Positions 55,223-64,000 of a stretch of DNA of 64,000 nucleotides are shown here, one piece after another (the first letter of the stretch is position 1; each line of letters opens with the position of its first letter). This DNA is from Isoetes taiwanensis (lineage: Eukaryota > Streptophyta > Lycopodiopsida > Isoetales > Isoetaceae), in NCBI GenBank assembly GCA_021234155.1, contig JAJEKV010000005.1, positions 17,096,089 to 17,160,088 of the forward strand, read 5' to 3'. The notes beneath the pieces are model-generated. The model was not told where the DNA came from, did not search any database, and saw only the letters and a list, made by a program, of their open reading frames with translations. The position numbers and the translations under genes are program-made.

Positions 55223-56048
55223 TGTTAGAACTTCATGTTCATATCATAATCTTAAATATGAATAGTCACTGAAGGTTATACAGTTGTCATGATTATTTGT
55301 TCAGGGACATGTTGTAGCACAGAAAAGGTCAGAGTTAACATGGTAAAAGGGAAAATCCATTATTCACAGGTGCAACCAGAGATTGATTGATCCTGTGTGA
55401 GAATGTATAAAAGACAATTAGAAGACAATGGGACATGTAAATAATGTAAATAGACGATTATGATATTACAAAGAGACAATGGTCTAATGGTTAAATATTG
55501 AACCATTGACTTATTGTTATTTTACAGTTTGAAATCTCGGTCCAATAGGAAATGACCGAGATGCTTATATATCGGTTCCAATGGATCACAGACAAAGGAA
55601 CACTAGAGCAGATCGGTCAGGCTTAACCGCCGGAATCCAATCTGTTAAATAAAACAAAGATGTATAGAATCGAAGACAGTGAATCATATAGGGTTTCGGA
55701 GCAATTGAACTAAGGTTTGTGGTGTTAAAGGTAGATTGGAGATTGATTCATTCTTATTGCTACAGTAGCCCGTTGAAGTGAAATTATATTACTATTGTAT
55801 AAGGGTTCGATAATGGTTTCATATTCATAGTTAAATATAAAGCTTAACCATAGTGATCTAATGTTGTTAAGGAAATTAATGAGATATGAGGTTGTGATGA
55901 TCTCATGATTTGTAGGATTTGTATTGTTGTATTGCTGAAGATACTATGATTGAAGTGATTATTAAACATATTGCTTAAAGCATAACAAAGTGTCAAGGCA
56001 AATTGTTCATGAAAATAACAGTGATTCTAACAGACTAATTTTCTTACA
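55223..56048 (+). repeat. Copia 5' LTR (826 bp)
   Basis: TG...CA ends. Matches 60334-61425 over its whole length once the MITE and its duplication are removed. Confidence 0.92.
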
Positions 56049-56049
56049 T

Positions 56050-56062
56050 TGGTATCAGAGCA
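56050..56062 (+). other. Copia primer-binding site
   Basis: TGGTATCAGAGCA starts two bases after the LTR and is complementary to the 3' end of plant initiator Met-tRNA. Confidence 0.85.
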
Positions 56063-56065
56063 AGG

Positions 56066-57065
56066 ATGTCTAGCAGGTTTGGTGCTGGCTTACTGAATGC
56101 CATTGAGGTGTTTAAAGGTGACTCTGGATTCCAAGTTTGGAAGGAGAAAATAAAGCAAGTTTTACAAGTTGAAGATTTGTGGGAGCTGATTGAAGGGGAT
56201 GATCCTGAAACAAGCTCCAGAGGCAGAGTTCATGATGTAATTGAACAAGGAAGCTCCTCAACTAATGGGGAGCAATCTGAAGAAACTTAGACCAGAGAAG
56301 TTGTTACAAGTTCTAAAGGAGGCTCAGGTGAAGTTACTGCAAAACTAAGGGAGGCTCAAGGTATAATTATGAGCAAAGTAGGGTCAAAGAGGTATGAGTC
56401 CTAAACAAATGTGGAAGTATTTGATGATGACTTATGAAGAGAAAACATCTTCTCAAATAGATGTGTTGGAAAATGAACTTAGAAGACTGAAGTTTCGAGA
56501 AAAGGATGATGTTAATGAATTTTTCCAAACCTTTGATAACATCATTGCTGATTTGGAAGGTGCAGGGGTGTTTTACACTCAACAACAGCAGGTTTTGGCA
56601 ATCTCAAGATCAGTAGCAAGTCTTGGAAATGTTTCTATTTTCATTAGAACAATAGCAAAGACTAGGTCTGATGCAGAAAAAGGATGCTGAAAACAGAGAT
56701 AGAACAAACAAAGGTCATGGAAGAAGAAGATACTGCTCAGATCTTATTTACAAAAGGAAAGGGGAAATCTGAAAATCGATCTAAAGGTAAAATTGGTCCA
56801 TGCTTTAATTGTAATCAGCTAGGGCACATTTAAGATAAACTGTCCTAACTTGAACAAAGAGATATATTGCTATAACTGTGGGGAAGAGGGCATTTTGCCT
56901 CAACTTGTTCTACACCTAAGGATGCAAGCAAGGGCAGGGGAAGAGGAGGAAGGTCTGGTTTCAACTTCAGAGGAAGAGGGAGAGGCAGGGGCAGAAATGC
57001 AGAAGCAAATGTTGCAGAAGAAGTTTTTCTGGAAGAGGAGGAAGCTGAAGAAAACGATGAGGTAA
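56066..57065 (+). pseudogene. Copia gag region
   Basis: Starts MSSRFGAGLL, then FKGDSGFQVWKEKIKQVL and LWELIEGDDP, the usual Copia capsid start. An in-frame stop at 56288-56290 ends this piece. The next frame (56394-56690) has MWKYLMMTYEEK and NELRRLKFREKDDVNEFF, the UBN2/gag-polyprotein core. Two CCHC zinc knuckles can be traced (CFNCNQLGHI at about 56800; YCYNCGEEG then HFASTC in another frame at about 56870), each broken by a small indel. The capsid packages element RNA in the cytoplasm; this one cannot be made intact. Confidence 0.85.
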
Positions 57066-57076
57066 GAAATTGCAAA

Positions 57077-57268
57077 TTGTTTGCAACTTGTGAAAAACAT
57101 ATTGATAAGAATGATGATCTTTTGATTTTAGATAGTGGAGCAGAAAAGTCAATTGCATGCGCGAGAAAAATCTTGAAAGAATGCAAGGGAACAAATGGAG
57201 GCCATATGCAAGTTGGGAATGGGGATTTGCAAAAAAATAAAAGATGTTGGAGTGTTGGGACTTTTTGA
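57077..57268 (+). pseudogene. Copia protease fragment
   Basis: LLILDSGAEKSIAC contains the D-S-G-A active-site motif of retroviral-type aspartic proteases, preceded by the linker CEKHIDKNDD. The frame is lost about 40 residues later. Confidence 0.8.
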
Positions 57269-57479
57269 TTTGAATGGAAGAAGTGTGAATTTGCAAAATG
57301 TTCTATGTGTGCCAAGCCTTGTTATTCTATTTCCCAACTTGTAGACATGGGATTTAAAGTTGTCTTTGAACAAATGGATTGCAAAATCTATGAAGGGAAT
57401 GAACTCAAATTTTTGGGAAGAAGAGTTGAAAACTTGTTTGGCATAAATGCTAGAAACTTTGAATAATCCATAAATCTCA

Positions 57480-58387
57480 TAACAAAACCTGATATTGAAA
57501 CTTGGCATGAAAGATTGGGATATTCAAATTTCAAAAACATTGAATTCATGATCAAACAGGGATGGATCAAATCAGATATATTGAAGGAGAATCATGTTTG
57601 CAAAGGTTGTTAGTTAGGCAAACATTCAAGATTGCCTTTCACAAAAGGATAAAGGAAAGCTAAAGATGTTCTTGAGTTGATTCATACTGACTTATGTGGG
57701 CCTTTGAATGTGAAAGGAATTACTGGGAAACGATATTTCATAACATTTGTGGATGATTTTAGCAGGAGAACCAAAGTATACTGCTTGAGAACAAAAGATC
57801 TGGCTTATGAAGCCTTCAAAACATTTGCTGCTGAAGCTGAATGTCAAACAGGAAAAATGATCAAGTGTGTACGTTCAGATAGAGGTGGTGAGTATCTCTC
57901 TTACAAATTTAGGAAATATTGCATAAGTAGGGGAATAAAAAGACAGTTCACATGCAGTTATACACCCCAACAGAATGGGGTTGCAGAAAGGAAAAATAAA
58001 TCCATTTTAAATGCTGTGAGATCCATGCTTAAGCATGCAGGTCTATCAAACTTCCTTTGGGAAGAAGCAGTTAAGACTGCTGTGCTAGTGCAAAATGTTC
58101 TACCTACCAAAAGCTTACAAGGTATGTGTCCAGAATATTTGTGGTCAGGAAACATGCCTAACTTTGAAAAATACAGGGTATATGGTTGCTTGGGAAATAC
58201 ACATATTCCAAAGGAAAACAAGCTCAAACTAGATGATAGATCCCTGATTACATATTTGGTAGGGTATGATGAGCATTCAAAAGGTTATAGAATGTATAAC
58301 CTAGAGAAAAGAAATGTTATAGTTAGTAGAGATGTGGTTTTTGTGGAAGGAGAGTTGTACAGACCAAAGACTATGGAAAAGATCTAG
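57480..58387 (+). pseudogene. Copia integrase (with GAG-pre-integrase HHCC)
   Basis: The HHCC region (ETWHERLGYSNF..CKGC, with a stop after CKGC) is followed by a clean 236-residue frame. Integrase core motifs: HTDLCGPL (first D), FVDDFSR, CVRSDRGGEY (second D), TPQQNGVAERKN (E of DDE). Then FLWEEAVKTAVLVQN and the Copia C-terminal signature YRVYGCLGNTHIP (usually ..FGC..H.), LVGYDEHSKGYRMYN, VIVSRDVVF. The catalytic D, D and E are all present. Integrase makes the 5-bp duplication seen at the element's ends. Confidence 0.9.
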
Positions 58388-58441
58388 AATAATGCCAAAT
58401 CATTAGAGGACAGCAATGCAAATCTGAAAGATACAGCAGAC

Positions 58442-59340
58442 TTGGTTGACAAAGATGATGATGTTATGCAAAATCTGGATACAAATCCCAAGAATGATAA
58501 TGTTAATGAGGGAGAAAACATAGAAGACAATGCAAACAATGAGGAAGACCATGAAAATGAAGAAGATGTAAGGGAAAAACCCAAGAGAAGATCAGAAGCT
58601 GAAAGACTAATGAAGAAGGCTGATTTTGATACTAAGCTTTATGGCAGAAAAGAGGATGGCAGAAGTTCCAGGTTGCAGCTACATGAAAAGGACCCTGAGG
58701 CACTTATAATAATGCAAACAGGAGTACCTGAGACCTTTGATGAAGCAATGAATAGTGTGGATGCAAATAAATTGAAAGAGGCCATGAATGACGAAATAAA
58801 CTCCTTTGATAGGACGTCTACACATATGAATTGGTTGATCTGCCAAAAGGAAAGCAAACAGTAGGAAATAAATGGATATATAAACTGAAAAGAAATGCAG
58901 ATGGAAGTCCTAAATTTAAGGCAAGGCTGGTTGCACAGGGATATACACAAAAGAAAGGCATAGACTTTGAGGAAACGTACTCACCTGTGGTTAAACTAAC
59001 TAGTATCAGGATGGTTATCTCAGTTGCAAATGCATTAAATTTAGATTTGCATCATATGGACGTTTGTACTGCTTTTCTTAATGCTGAATTAGAAGAAGAA
59101 GTCTACATGAGGCAAGCTCAGGGCTATGAAAAGGGCAAAGACAAAGTTTGGAAACTAAACTGAGCTGCTTATGGTTTAAAACATGCCCTAAGACAATGGT
59201 ACATGTGTATCAATCAATATTTGAAAGAGCAGGGTTTTGAAAAATTGAAATGTGTATATTTTAAGAAAAGAAGACAAATTTTGTATAATGGCCATATATG
59301 TGGATGATTGCATCCTAGCTGCTAATTAAACCAATGCAAA
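58442..59340 (+). pseudogene. Copia reverse transcriptase, N-terminal two thirds
   Basis: An acidic linker (DNVNEGENIEDNANNEEDHE) leads to PETFDEAMNS, then after a frame change VGNKWIYKLKRNADG, KARLVAQGYTQKKGIDFEE, TYSPVVKLTSIR, LHHMDVCTAFLN (first catalytic D) and EEVYMRQAQGYE. A stop at 59161-59163 interrupts KLN*AAYGLKHA. The YVDD box is recognisable (IYVDDCILAA, about 59298). The order and spacing are those of RVT_2 of Copia. Confidence 0.88.
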
Positions 59341-59364
59341 GAGATTCTCAAAAGGAGATACAAA

Positions 59365-60186
59365 ATGACAGACTTGGGAGAACTGTCTAAATTCTTGGGC
59401 ATACAGGTGAAAAGATGTAGGGAGAAAGGATTGATTTCTCTCTGTCAAAATGATTATATTGATACAGTGCTGGAAAAGTTTAACATGGAGAATTGCAATC
59501 CAGTAAAAGTGCCCATTCTACCTGGAACAAAATTGTCAAAGGACATGAGTCCAAAAACAGATAAGGAAAGAATAAGAATGTCAAAGATACCTTATAGACA
59601 ACTTGTAGGATGCTTGCTCTTTGTTGCAAATAATACTAGGACAGACATAGCCTTTGTGGTGAATAATTTGAGCAGATTTAATAGTGATCCAGGTTATGGT
59701 CATTGGCAGGTTGCAAAGAAAGTGCTGAGATATCTAAAGGGATCAAAATATAAAGGAGTAATGTACAGTACTAAAGATCTGAAAATGAAGGCATATAGTG
59801 ATGCAGAATGGTGTGGAGATGTTGATGAAAGAAAATCAACTTTGGGTTATGTTCTGTTTTTAGGTGGTGGACCTATAAGTTGGAGGAGTAAAAAGAAAAC
59901 TTCTATTGCACTCTCAACTGCTGAATCTGAATATGCATCCACAACTTTGGCAGCAAAAGAAATTGTATGGGCAAGGAGATTTTTAGAAGAACTTGGTATT
60001 AAGCAAGAAGGGAGTACAGTTCTATTCTGTGATAATCAAAGTTGTATTGCAATGACTAAAAATCCAGTTTTGCATGAGAGGACTAAGCATATAGAAATGG
60101 AAATGCACTTCATCAGGGATATGGTGAGCAAGGAAGAAATAAGCTTAAAATACATTTGCTTTAAGAAACAGATAGCGAGGATATAA
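59365..60186 (+). pseudogene. Copia reverse transcriptase C-terminus and RNase H
   Basis: MTDLGELSKFLGIQV is the post-YVDD segment. The frame then has YRQLVGCLLFVANNTRTDIAF, the RNase H domain starting KAYSDAEWCGD (first D), STAESEY (catalytic E region), VLFCDNQSCIAM (D) and HERTKHIEMEMHFIRD. The frame shifts shortly after LKYICF and ends before the purine tract. RNase H removes the RNA template during reverse transcription. Confidence 0.9.
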
Positions 60187-60333
60187 TGACTAAAGTCTTA
60201 GGAGGAAAAAGGTTTGAAATTAACATACTTGTTGAATTGCAAAGAGACTGAAAGATTGTGATCAGAAACAGGAAATATTGAGATTAACATGCTGATTGAA
60301 CTGCAATGCAAGATTATGATCTGAAGGGGAAAA

Positions 60334-61425
60334 TGTTAGAACTTCATGTTCATATCATAATCTTAAATATGAATAGTCACTGAAGGTTATACAGTTGTCA
60401 TGATTATTTGTTCAGGGACATGTTGTAGCACTGAGAAAAGGTCGAGTTAACATGGTAAAAGGAAAAAATCCATTATTCACAGTGCACCCGAGATTGATTG
60501 ATCCTGTGTGAGAATGTATAAAAGACAATTAGAAGACAATGGGACATGTAAATAATGTAAATAGACGATTATGATATTACAAAGAGACAATGGTCTAATG
60601 CCCGGGGGATGCACCTATTGTATAGGGGGTATACCACCTGCGTGCAAGGGGTCGGCAAAAACCCCCTTGTATACGTGTTTGAATTTTTTCAAAAACCCCC
60701 TTTCCAGCCATATACAGTGCCAAAAGCGCCCTTAAAACCTCAAAAAGCTACCCCTACGTACGAGTATATGTACGGTTTAAGGGAAAAACAAACCCTTTCG
60801 GGTCACTCACATGGTTTGTATGGCCAAAACTATGTGAACCCCCCTTGGTCTAATGGTTAAATATTGAACCATTGACTTATTGTTATTTTACAGTTTAAAA
60901 TCTAGGTCCAATAGGAAATGACCGGGATGCTTATATATCGGTTCCAATGGATCACAGACAAAGGAACACTAGATCGGTCAGGCTTAACCAGGAATCCAAT
61001 CTGTTAAATAAAACAAAGATGTATAGAATCGAAGACAGTGAATCATATAGCGTTCTGGAGCAATTGAACTAAGGTTTGTGGTGTTAAAGGTAGATTGGAG
61101 ATTGATTCATTCTTATTGCTACAGTAGCCCGTTGAAGTGAAATTATATTACTATGGTATAAGGGTTCGATAATGGTTTCATATTCATAGTTAAATGTAAA
61201 GCTTAACCATAGTGATCTAATGTTGTTAAGGAAATTAATGAGATATGAGGTTGTGATGATCTCATGATTTGTAGGATTTGTATTGTTGTATTGCTGAAGA
61301 TACTATATGATTGAAGTGATTATTAAACATATTGCTTAAAGCATAACAAAGTGTCAAGGCAAATTATTCATGAAAATAGTCTGATAACATTGTGACAGTG
61401 ATTCTAACAGACTAATTTTCTTACA
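60334..61425 (+). repeat. Copia 3' LTR (1,092 bp including a MITE)
   Basis: Partner of the 5' LTR. Its extra length is accounted for by the 246-bp MITE plus duplicated target and by a short extra 'tctgataacattgtgacag' segment near the 3' end. Confidence 0.92.
60601..60846. mobile_element. MITE 2 inside the Copia 3' LTR, 9-bp TSD
   Basis: 246 bp, absent from the 5' LTR at the same place, so the insertion is proved by comparison. GGTCTAATG flanks it at 60592-60600 and 60847-60855 (10 bp if the preceding T is included). The left end CCCGGGGGATGCACC and the reverse complement of the right end (AAGGGGGGTTCACATAG) resemble each other and the ends of the 239-bp MITE at 4034-4272 (CCCGGGGGATTCACACAG). 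Both MITEs have internal 'tatacgta' palindromes. It is non-coding; an open frame across it is fortuitous. Confidence 0.88.
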
Positions 61426-61430
61426 GGAAG
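61426..61430 (+). repeat. GGAAG target-site duplication, right
   Basis: Partner of 55218-55222. Confidence 0.9.
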
Positions 61431-61665
61431 CGCCCCCACCTCACTCATCCTTTGCAAAGTCCCTCAACGACGATGGGGAAGCGCCCCCACCTCACTCATC
61501 CTTACTGTTCGAGGGGATGCGCCCCCATCTCACCCATCCTATTCGAGGAGAAGCACCCCCATCTCACTCATCCTGCTCGAGGGGAAACGGCCCACCTCAC
61601 TCATCGACCTCACTCTCGAGAAGGAAGCTCGAGGAGGAAGTGCCCCCATCTCACTAGCTCACTCA
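61431..61665. repeat. Minisatellite, ~40-50 bp unit (interrupted by the Copia element)
   Basis: Units of 'cgcccccacctcactcatcc' plus 'cgaggggaag' repeat about six times. The unit 'gcaaagtccctcaacgatgatgggg' is also present just left of the Copia (55195-55219) and again at 61453-61478, so the Copia landed inside the array. Confidence 0.8.
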
Positions 61666-61708
61666 CTCACTTTCTTTTTTCTTTTTAGTTGTTGTTGTTT
61701 GGGGTTTT

Positions 61709-61822
61709 ATGCATGGTACCATTTTGTATACTTTTCAGCAGATTATATATACCTGTAAGCACCTCCATGTCTCCATGTCTCGGATGTATTCATGCATGGT
61801 ACCATTTTGTATACAATTATCA
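61709..61822. repeat. Short direct repeat with KpnI-type core
   Basis: 'atgcatggtaccattttgta' occurs at about 61710 and about 61793, roughly 83 bp apart. Confidence 0.75.
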
Positions 61823-62490
61823 ACACATACCCACAAGCATATCATTCACAACCACCCTCTAAGACCTTTAAGAGACACTATACTACACCCTTTAGATGGC
61901 TACTCCAAAGGTGCCCCTCGAGGTTATACACCCCCTCTAGGTAGCCACCCTAGAGGTTAGATCATGTCAGCCATCATAGTGGGATATCCACTCCGACTTT
62001 ATTGGAACCTATCTCGGCCACCCTTCTGCCTTTTGTAAATCTCCGTTTAAAAATCTTCGTTCGAGGTCGTTAGAACTCGGGCCAATGTAATTGTAGGGTA
62101 TCCCCTACGCACACCATAGGTCCATCCCCCTTGGATGTCTCCAAAGGTTTGTCAACAAGGGCCAATCACATGATACTTAATCACTTCTAGGTGCATCTTA
62201 TATACACATGCTACTTTTGTTCTTTGGCATGTGGGATATTGATAGGTTTAGGGTTTTTGTGCTATTGGACTACTCTACCACGTAAGACATAGATCCAAAA
62301 TTACTTTAACATTCATGAATACAAAATTCAAACTTAACATCCTTGGATTTGAACCTAACACCTATTCAATATCTATCAAATGAACAAACCAACACACCTT
62401 TTGAATGTATATTACTTATTAAGGAAACATTAATAACATAGTCTAAACAATAACATTATCGTACAAGCACAGAAAACACAAGTAGAAGAA
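61823..62490. other. No recognised gene
   Basis: No supported coding sequence. Confidence 0.5.
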
Positions 62491-62496
62491 TACAAG

Positions 62497-62670
62497 ATGT
62501 ATCAACTCATCATCATCATCATTATTTATTAAAACATCAATACATCAAAGTCATCATCATGACAATCCAGATGGTAAGTGGCTTTGATCACGTTTATCAT
62601 CATCATCATTTGCTCACAACAATGTGTGTTCACTCATCATCACCATCATCATCATCATTATCGACAACAT
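62497..62670. repeat. ATC trinucleotide-rich tract
   Basis: Several interrupted (ATC)n runs, at about 62502-62525, 62597-62612 and 62635-62660. The last one overlaps the C-terminal end of the minus-strand transposase frame and reads as a Met-rich tail. Confidence 0.75.
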
Positions 62671-63547
62671 AGGTGGTAAGTTGGCTCGATCCGTTTCTTC
62701 ATCCTTAGGATCTAGAAGGTGAAATAAAGGATGTCCTTTGATAGCATAATTTCCTTTCATTAGTGGGATTCTAACACCACATACTTGTATAGAGTAAACC
62801 TTTGCAGCTCCTTCTTGAGAACATAATTTATAACCTCTCTTTGAACTTGGAATTTTTTTTAAGTAAGTTCCTTCTAATATACTTTCACCTTTTAAGAACC
62901 ATGTTCCATTATCTTTGAAGTCTTTTTCCACTACATACTTCTCTCGTGTACATGCAAGCAACCAAAAGTCATCCCCAGGGGGTTTTTTGTGCGCCCAACG
63001 CAAAGTAATCTCCACATTTGACCCGGTCAGCAATATTAACACCTGAATATAAGGGCCTTTGTAACTTCCTAACCTCAACTGCATCACAAGTAGATGAAGA
63101 AGCAGGTTCAATTTCCACCGGTTCCCAATTATTCCCATATGTTGTATTCTCGCATCCATCCCAATGTTCATCTAAACAAAAACTACAAAAGCATGAGAAT
63201 CTTCGAACCTGTAATTGAGTTGTTGATCCCAAGCTGAATGCATGTACACTATGAATTTTTTGAGTATCCTTCACCATATGTGCTCCCCATTCCTTACGCC
63301 TATCGACTTCTCCTGCTTTAGCTTCCCAAAAAAATCTTTTAATATCTTTCATTTTTGTTTTCGGTTCCTCTTTAGAAGAAACTGTACCAGAAAATAACTC
63401 CTTGGCAGCCTCCACAATATCATGTGCATTCTCTATCTTAGTATCAGGATATAGGAGTTGGATCATTCTGATCCACCTCTTTAATTCAGCAGCCTTGCCA
63501 TCATGTTCTCCCTTTTCGTGATTTGAACCAAAGTAATTCCACATCAT
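62614..63547 (-). pseudogene. Second copy of the DDE-like transposase, C-terminal half
   Basis: Begins after an acceptor-like 'aacaatag' with MMWNYFGSNHEKGEHDGKAA, matching LLWNFFASSHGKGEHDGAEQ of the 33449-38944 element. It continues with FSCFCSFCLDEHWDGCENTTYGNNWEPVEI, matching LSCFCNYCIQFKWDKCISMSRIGDWEKIEL. Then comes a C-terminal domain (VKCGDYFALGAQKTP; after a frameshift at a G/T homopolymer near 62975, DDFWLLACTREKYVV, GTWFLKGESILEGTYLKK, AAKVYSIQV) that the other copy lacks beyond DFYVLKC. This extra domain has a small beta-rich look (BAH-like at a guess). The upstream exons, including DFAENY and SDG, should lie beyond the window or have been lost. Confidence 0.7.
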
Positions 63548-64000
63548 CTATTGTTTAAATTTGGTTTTCCTGACTATCCAAAAACTTTTTGGATTTTCTT
63601 TTAAGAATAATTTCCTAAGGTTTTAAAGTTTTAACTGCCTGAAAAAATTTCCAGTATTCCAAAAATCGAGTTTGCGCCTTTTTCCTATGATTTAGAAATT
63701 AATTTTTCTAAGCTTCAGCTATAAGCTCTATTACGATTTTCCTTTTCGATAGGTCGAAAGGGGTTCCGTTGTTGGCTTTGTGGAAGTTCTTCGACATGAT
63801 TTGCGCTATTGTTTGCATCGAATCCGCCAAGGAGGGGTTTGGCTTTGAAGATTGTTTTTAGGGCGCCCCATCTTCAGATTTCTTGCCCAACGATTGGGCC
63901 TCAGGTGCCATGCCATCGTTGATGTAAAATTTGTATTTTCGTTCTTCAAAATGCAAGCATTACCATGAAAAATCATTCGACAAAGCTTGACAATAAATTT
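63548..64000. other. Probable intron or flank of the second transposase copy
   Basis: AT-rich. The expected SDG..AQFKS exon is not recognisable here on the minus strand. Confidence 0.4.

Larger units (their letters stand above)
55223..61425 (+). mobile_element. Copia LTR retrotransposon, full length, defective
   Basis: Both LTRs start TGTTAGAACTTC and end TTTTCTTACA, flanked by GGAAG. A Met-tRNA primer-binding site follows the 5' LTR and a purine tract (ctgaaggggaaaa) precedes the 3' LTR. Internal order is gag, protease, integrase, reverse transcriptase, RNase H, which is diagnostic of Copia. The LTRs are nearly the same apart from short indels and a MITE in the 3' LTR, so the insertion is fairly recent. 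Several stops and frameshifts (after gag start, at both zinc knuckles, within reverse transcriptase) make it non-autonomous. Confidence 0.95.

Noticed and set aside
60609..60860. 83-residue open frame
   Set aside because: It lies almost entirely within the MITE inserted in the Copia LTR and runs into duplicated target sequence.
61431..61665. Regular repeats that could suggest a CRISPR-like array
   Set aside because: Units are contiguous and degenerate with no unique spacers, and the window is a plant nuclear sequence. It is a minisatellite.
1..64000. tRNA, rRNA or snRNA genes
   Set aside because: No cloverleaf with matching A and B boxes and no recognisable rRNA segment was found by eye. 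A covariance-model scan would be decisive.

Overview
This looks like a repeat-dominated nuclear segment of a land plant. The evidence is spliceosomal GT-AG introns, a plant-type ABCC transporter remnant, a plant-type glycine cleavage T-protein exon, a Copia element primed by initiator Met-tRNA, and very low gene density. A non-angiosperm vascular plant (fern, lycophyte or gymnosperm) is my guess, but the sequence does not settle it. There are no bacterial operons, no CRISPR array, and no rRNA or tRNA gene that I can see.

Layout. At 0.5-3.4 kb there are remnants: a transposase exon, a BED zinc finger, and an ABCC transporter pseudogene on the minus strand. At 4-12 kb there is a 239-bp MITE, three copies of a ~1.5-1.6 kb LTR (two are solo LTRs with exact 5-bp target duplications), and a truncated poly(A) LINE inserted into an inverted duplication and itself split by one of the solo LTRs. 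At 15-26.5 kb there are four copies of one LINE family, sharing a 3' end but carrying simple-repeat tails instead of poly(A). One of them lies in the apparent first intron of a T-protein gene, of which only one exon is present. At 28-29.7 kb there are broken minus-strand exons, one resembling SEL1L/HRD3.

At 32.9-39.2 kb an old hAT transposase is split by a 5,496-bp DNA transposon (33449-38944). This element has perfect 30-bp terminal inverted repeats and a 4-bp CTGT duplication; removing it restores the hAT reading frame. It carries a multi-exon DDE-like transposase gene and a convergent second gene. At 40-43.3 kb a TATA-driven minus-strand unit encodes a charged protein that begins like the histone H3 tail (MSRTKQTACK). 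A fifth copy of the LINE lies upstream (43.4-46.5 kb), then a fourth LTR copy (46.9-48.4 kb).

At 49.7-54.6 kb a decayed multi-exon plus-strand locus encodes a coiled coil with a RING-like finger, an FCP1/NIF-type phosphatase domain and an Ulp1-type protease domain. A recent Copia element with flanking GGAAG duplications (55223-61425) sits in a minisatellite; its 3' LTR was later hit by a second 246-bp MITE. At the right edge (62.6-63.5 kb) is a second partial copy of the DDE-like transposase.

No gene here looks fully intact. The main story is nested insertion with datable layers: hAT before the CTGT-TSD transposon; inverted duplication before poly(A) LINE before solo LTR; minisatellite before Copia before MITE. 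The two least ordinary items are the histone-H3-tail-like N-terminus and the RING/phosphatase/SUMO-protease locus.
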